Shown here piece by piece: positions 4,591-5,538 of a stretch of 5,538 bases of DNA. A model generated the notes under the pieces. It was not told the DNA's origin. It saw only the letters and a list, made by a program, of their open reading frames with translations, and did no database searches. How positions within the stretch are numbered: the first letter of the stretch is position 1; every line of letters starts with the position of its first letter. This stretch comes from Lachnospiraceae bacterium. Its GTDB lineage: Bacteria > Bacillota_A > Clostridia > Lachnospirales > Lachnospiraceae. The position numbers were made by a program, and so were the translations under genes. The stretch is from NCBI GenBank assembly GCA_017553965.1, contig JAFZJK010000076.1, positions 1 through 5,538 on the forward strand, written 5' to 3'.

Positions 4591-5538
4591 ATGATGCGTT
4601 CATTATATTCCGGTGTTTCCGGACTTAAGGTTCATCAGACAAAGATGGACGTTATAGGTAACAATATTTCTAACGTTAATACAATCGGTTTCAAGAGCAG
4701 CCAGGTTAATTTCTCGGATATTTTATACCAGACAACAAGTGATGCTACAGGTCCTAACCCCGAGGCACGTACAGCCGGTATAAATGCGAAGAAGATCGGT
4801 CTCGGTGCATCGGTTTCTTCCATTTCCACCATTACCACATCCGGTGGTTCACAGAGAACAGACAATGCTCTTGATATCATGATAGAAGGAAACCAGTTCT
4901 TTATCGTTGATAAAGGCGGTTCAAATTATTTCACCAAGGCCGGTGATTTTACGGTTGATGCCAGCGGACTTCTGTGTAATACAGGCGGCTGCAAGGTTAT
5001 GGGATGGCAGGTTGACCCTAACGATCCTACCAAGTGCGTACATGACCGCGTTACCGAGTTAAGAGTTAAGTCGGAGTCTACAATGTATGTACCTCCGGAG
5101 GGAACAGAGAACGTATATTTCTCAGGAAATATCGATTATAAAGATAGTCAGCTTACAAGTGATACAGGAAAGACAACAACCCTTTCTTTCTATGACAAGC
5201 TGGGCCAGAATTACATGGCTATCCTTAACTTAAAGCAGCCTGCAGATGCTGAAAATAACGGCGTTTACAAGGTTACCATTACCGATATCCTTGATGCCAA
5301 CCGTGAGTCTATCTTCGTTAAGAAGAATGTGGATGAGAATAATAATGTTACTTACAGCGCTTCTGAGATCACAAGCTTTTCATTCGGTGGCGAAGAGATC
5401 TCTGTAGGTGAGATAGATGAAGAAACAGGTAAGGTTACCATAGAGGGTGAAGGCATTGATCTTAAGTTTAACCCCTCAAACGGTAAGTTTATAAGTGTCG
5501 GTGCGGAAGAAGGCGCCAAGTCGGTTTCATTCTCGATA
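4591..5538 (+). CDS. flgE: FlgE, flagellar hook protein (5' part, runs off window end)
   Basis: Structural subunit of the hook, the flexible joint between rod and filament, exported through the central channel and assembled under the FlgD cap. The first 316 residues are present, ending mid-gene in frame. The N-terminal D0 rod-type domain has MRSLYSGVSGL (2-12) and GNNISNVNTIGFK (23-35). Then comes ASVSSISTITTSGG (73-86) and the family block DNALDIMIEGNQFFIV (91-106), where Q102 stands at a place usually occupied by Gly in the GxGFF motif. SGLLCNTGGCKVMGWQVDP (125-143) is the conserved beta-hairpin region, here with Cys 129 and 134, plus Cys 149. From about residue 170 the sequence enters the variable outer domain region, with GKTTTLSFYDKLGQNY (193-208) conserved. 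Clostridial FlgE is often longer than the 403 residues of Salmonella, so 100-200 residues, including the C-terminal D0 helix, are probably missing. FlgF and FlgG share the N-terminus, but position after flgD and TIGR02530 and the D1/D2 features favour FlgE. Confidence 0.94.
   Translation, partial: MMRSLYSGVSGLKVHQTKMDVIGNNISNVNTIGFKSSQVNFSDILYQTTSDATGPNPEARTAGINAKKIGLGASVSSISTITTSGGSQRTDNALDIMIEGNQFFIVDKGGSNYFTKAGDFTVDASGLLCNTGGCKVMGWQVDPNDPTKCVHDRVTELRVKSESTMYVPPEGTENVYFSGNIDYKDSQLTSDTGKTTTLSFYDKLGQNYMAILNLKQPADAENNGVYKVTITDILDANRESIFVKKNVDENNNVTYSASEITSFSFGGEEISVGEIDEETGKVTIEGEGIDLKFNPSNGKFISVGAEEGAKSVSFSI

Noticed and set aside
3999..4880. Minus-strand frames opposite the TIGR02530 gene and the start of flgE
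   Set aside because: They overlap strongly supported + strand genes and show no family features.
1..5538. Mobile element, CRISPR, toxin-antitoxin or defence system
   Set aside because: All coding capacity is accounted for by conserved flagellar genes; no direct-repeat arrays, transposase motifs or foreign-looking composition were seen.

Overview
The window is one continuous block of flagellar genes, all on the + strand, read without interruption. The order is fliI (3' part), fliJ, a ylxF/MotE-like gene, fliK, flgD, a small TIGR02530-type flagellar operon gene and flgE (5' part). This order, the single-transmembrane MgtE_N protein between fliJ and fliK, the short FlgD and the TIGR02530 gene between flgD and flgE all point to a motile Firmicute of the Clostridia. 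Base composition (moderate GC by eye), AAGGAG-type ribosome sites and protein style fit the Lachnospiraceae (Butyrivibrio, Roseburia, Lachnospira and relatives). That family-level placement is an inference; no genus is claimed.

Layout: bases 2-844 encode FliI from its P-loop to its C-terminus. 863-1309 is FliJ, the coiled-coil partner of FliI. 1318-2115 is a membrane-anchored coiled-coil protein with a C-terminal MgtE_N-like domain. A 114-nt gap (2116-2229) then holds a 20-bp hairpin, a weaker second hairpin and a very strong Shine-Dalgarno (SD) sequence. 2230-3552 is FliK, whose start is moved downstream from an upstream TTG. 3575-4063 is FlgD, and 4093-4485 is the uncharacterised TIGR02530 family protein. 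A 105-nt gap (4486-4590) holds several short stem-loops, including two mutually exclusive ones of which the second precedes a T6 tract. FlgE starts at 4591 and runs off the window end.

How the genes work together: FliI and FliJ drive and couple export through the flagellar type III apparatus. FlgD caps the growing hook, FlgE is the hook subunit, and FliK measures the hook and triggers the switch to late-substrate export. The segment is therefore a hook-export and hook-assembly module. Most intergenic gaps are 8-29 nt, consistent with one transcript. The two long gaps sit exactly before fliK and flgE, two genes whose products are needed in very different amounts. They share a CGGCAG/CTGCCG stem core, which makes post-transcriptional tuning the most interesting hypothesis here.

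No mobile element, CRISPR array, tRNA/rRNA, defence system or convincing promoter was seen. This is a conserved core locus. The novelty is in the intergenic RNA structure, the uncharacterised TIGR02530 and YlxF-like proteins, and a cysteine cluster in the hook protein.
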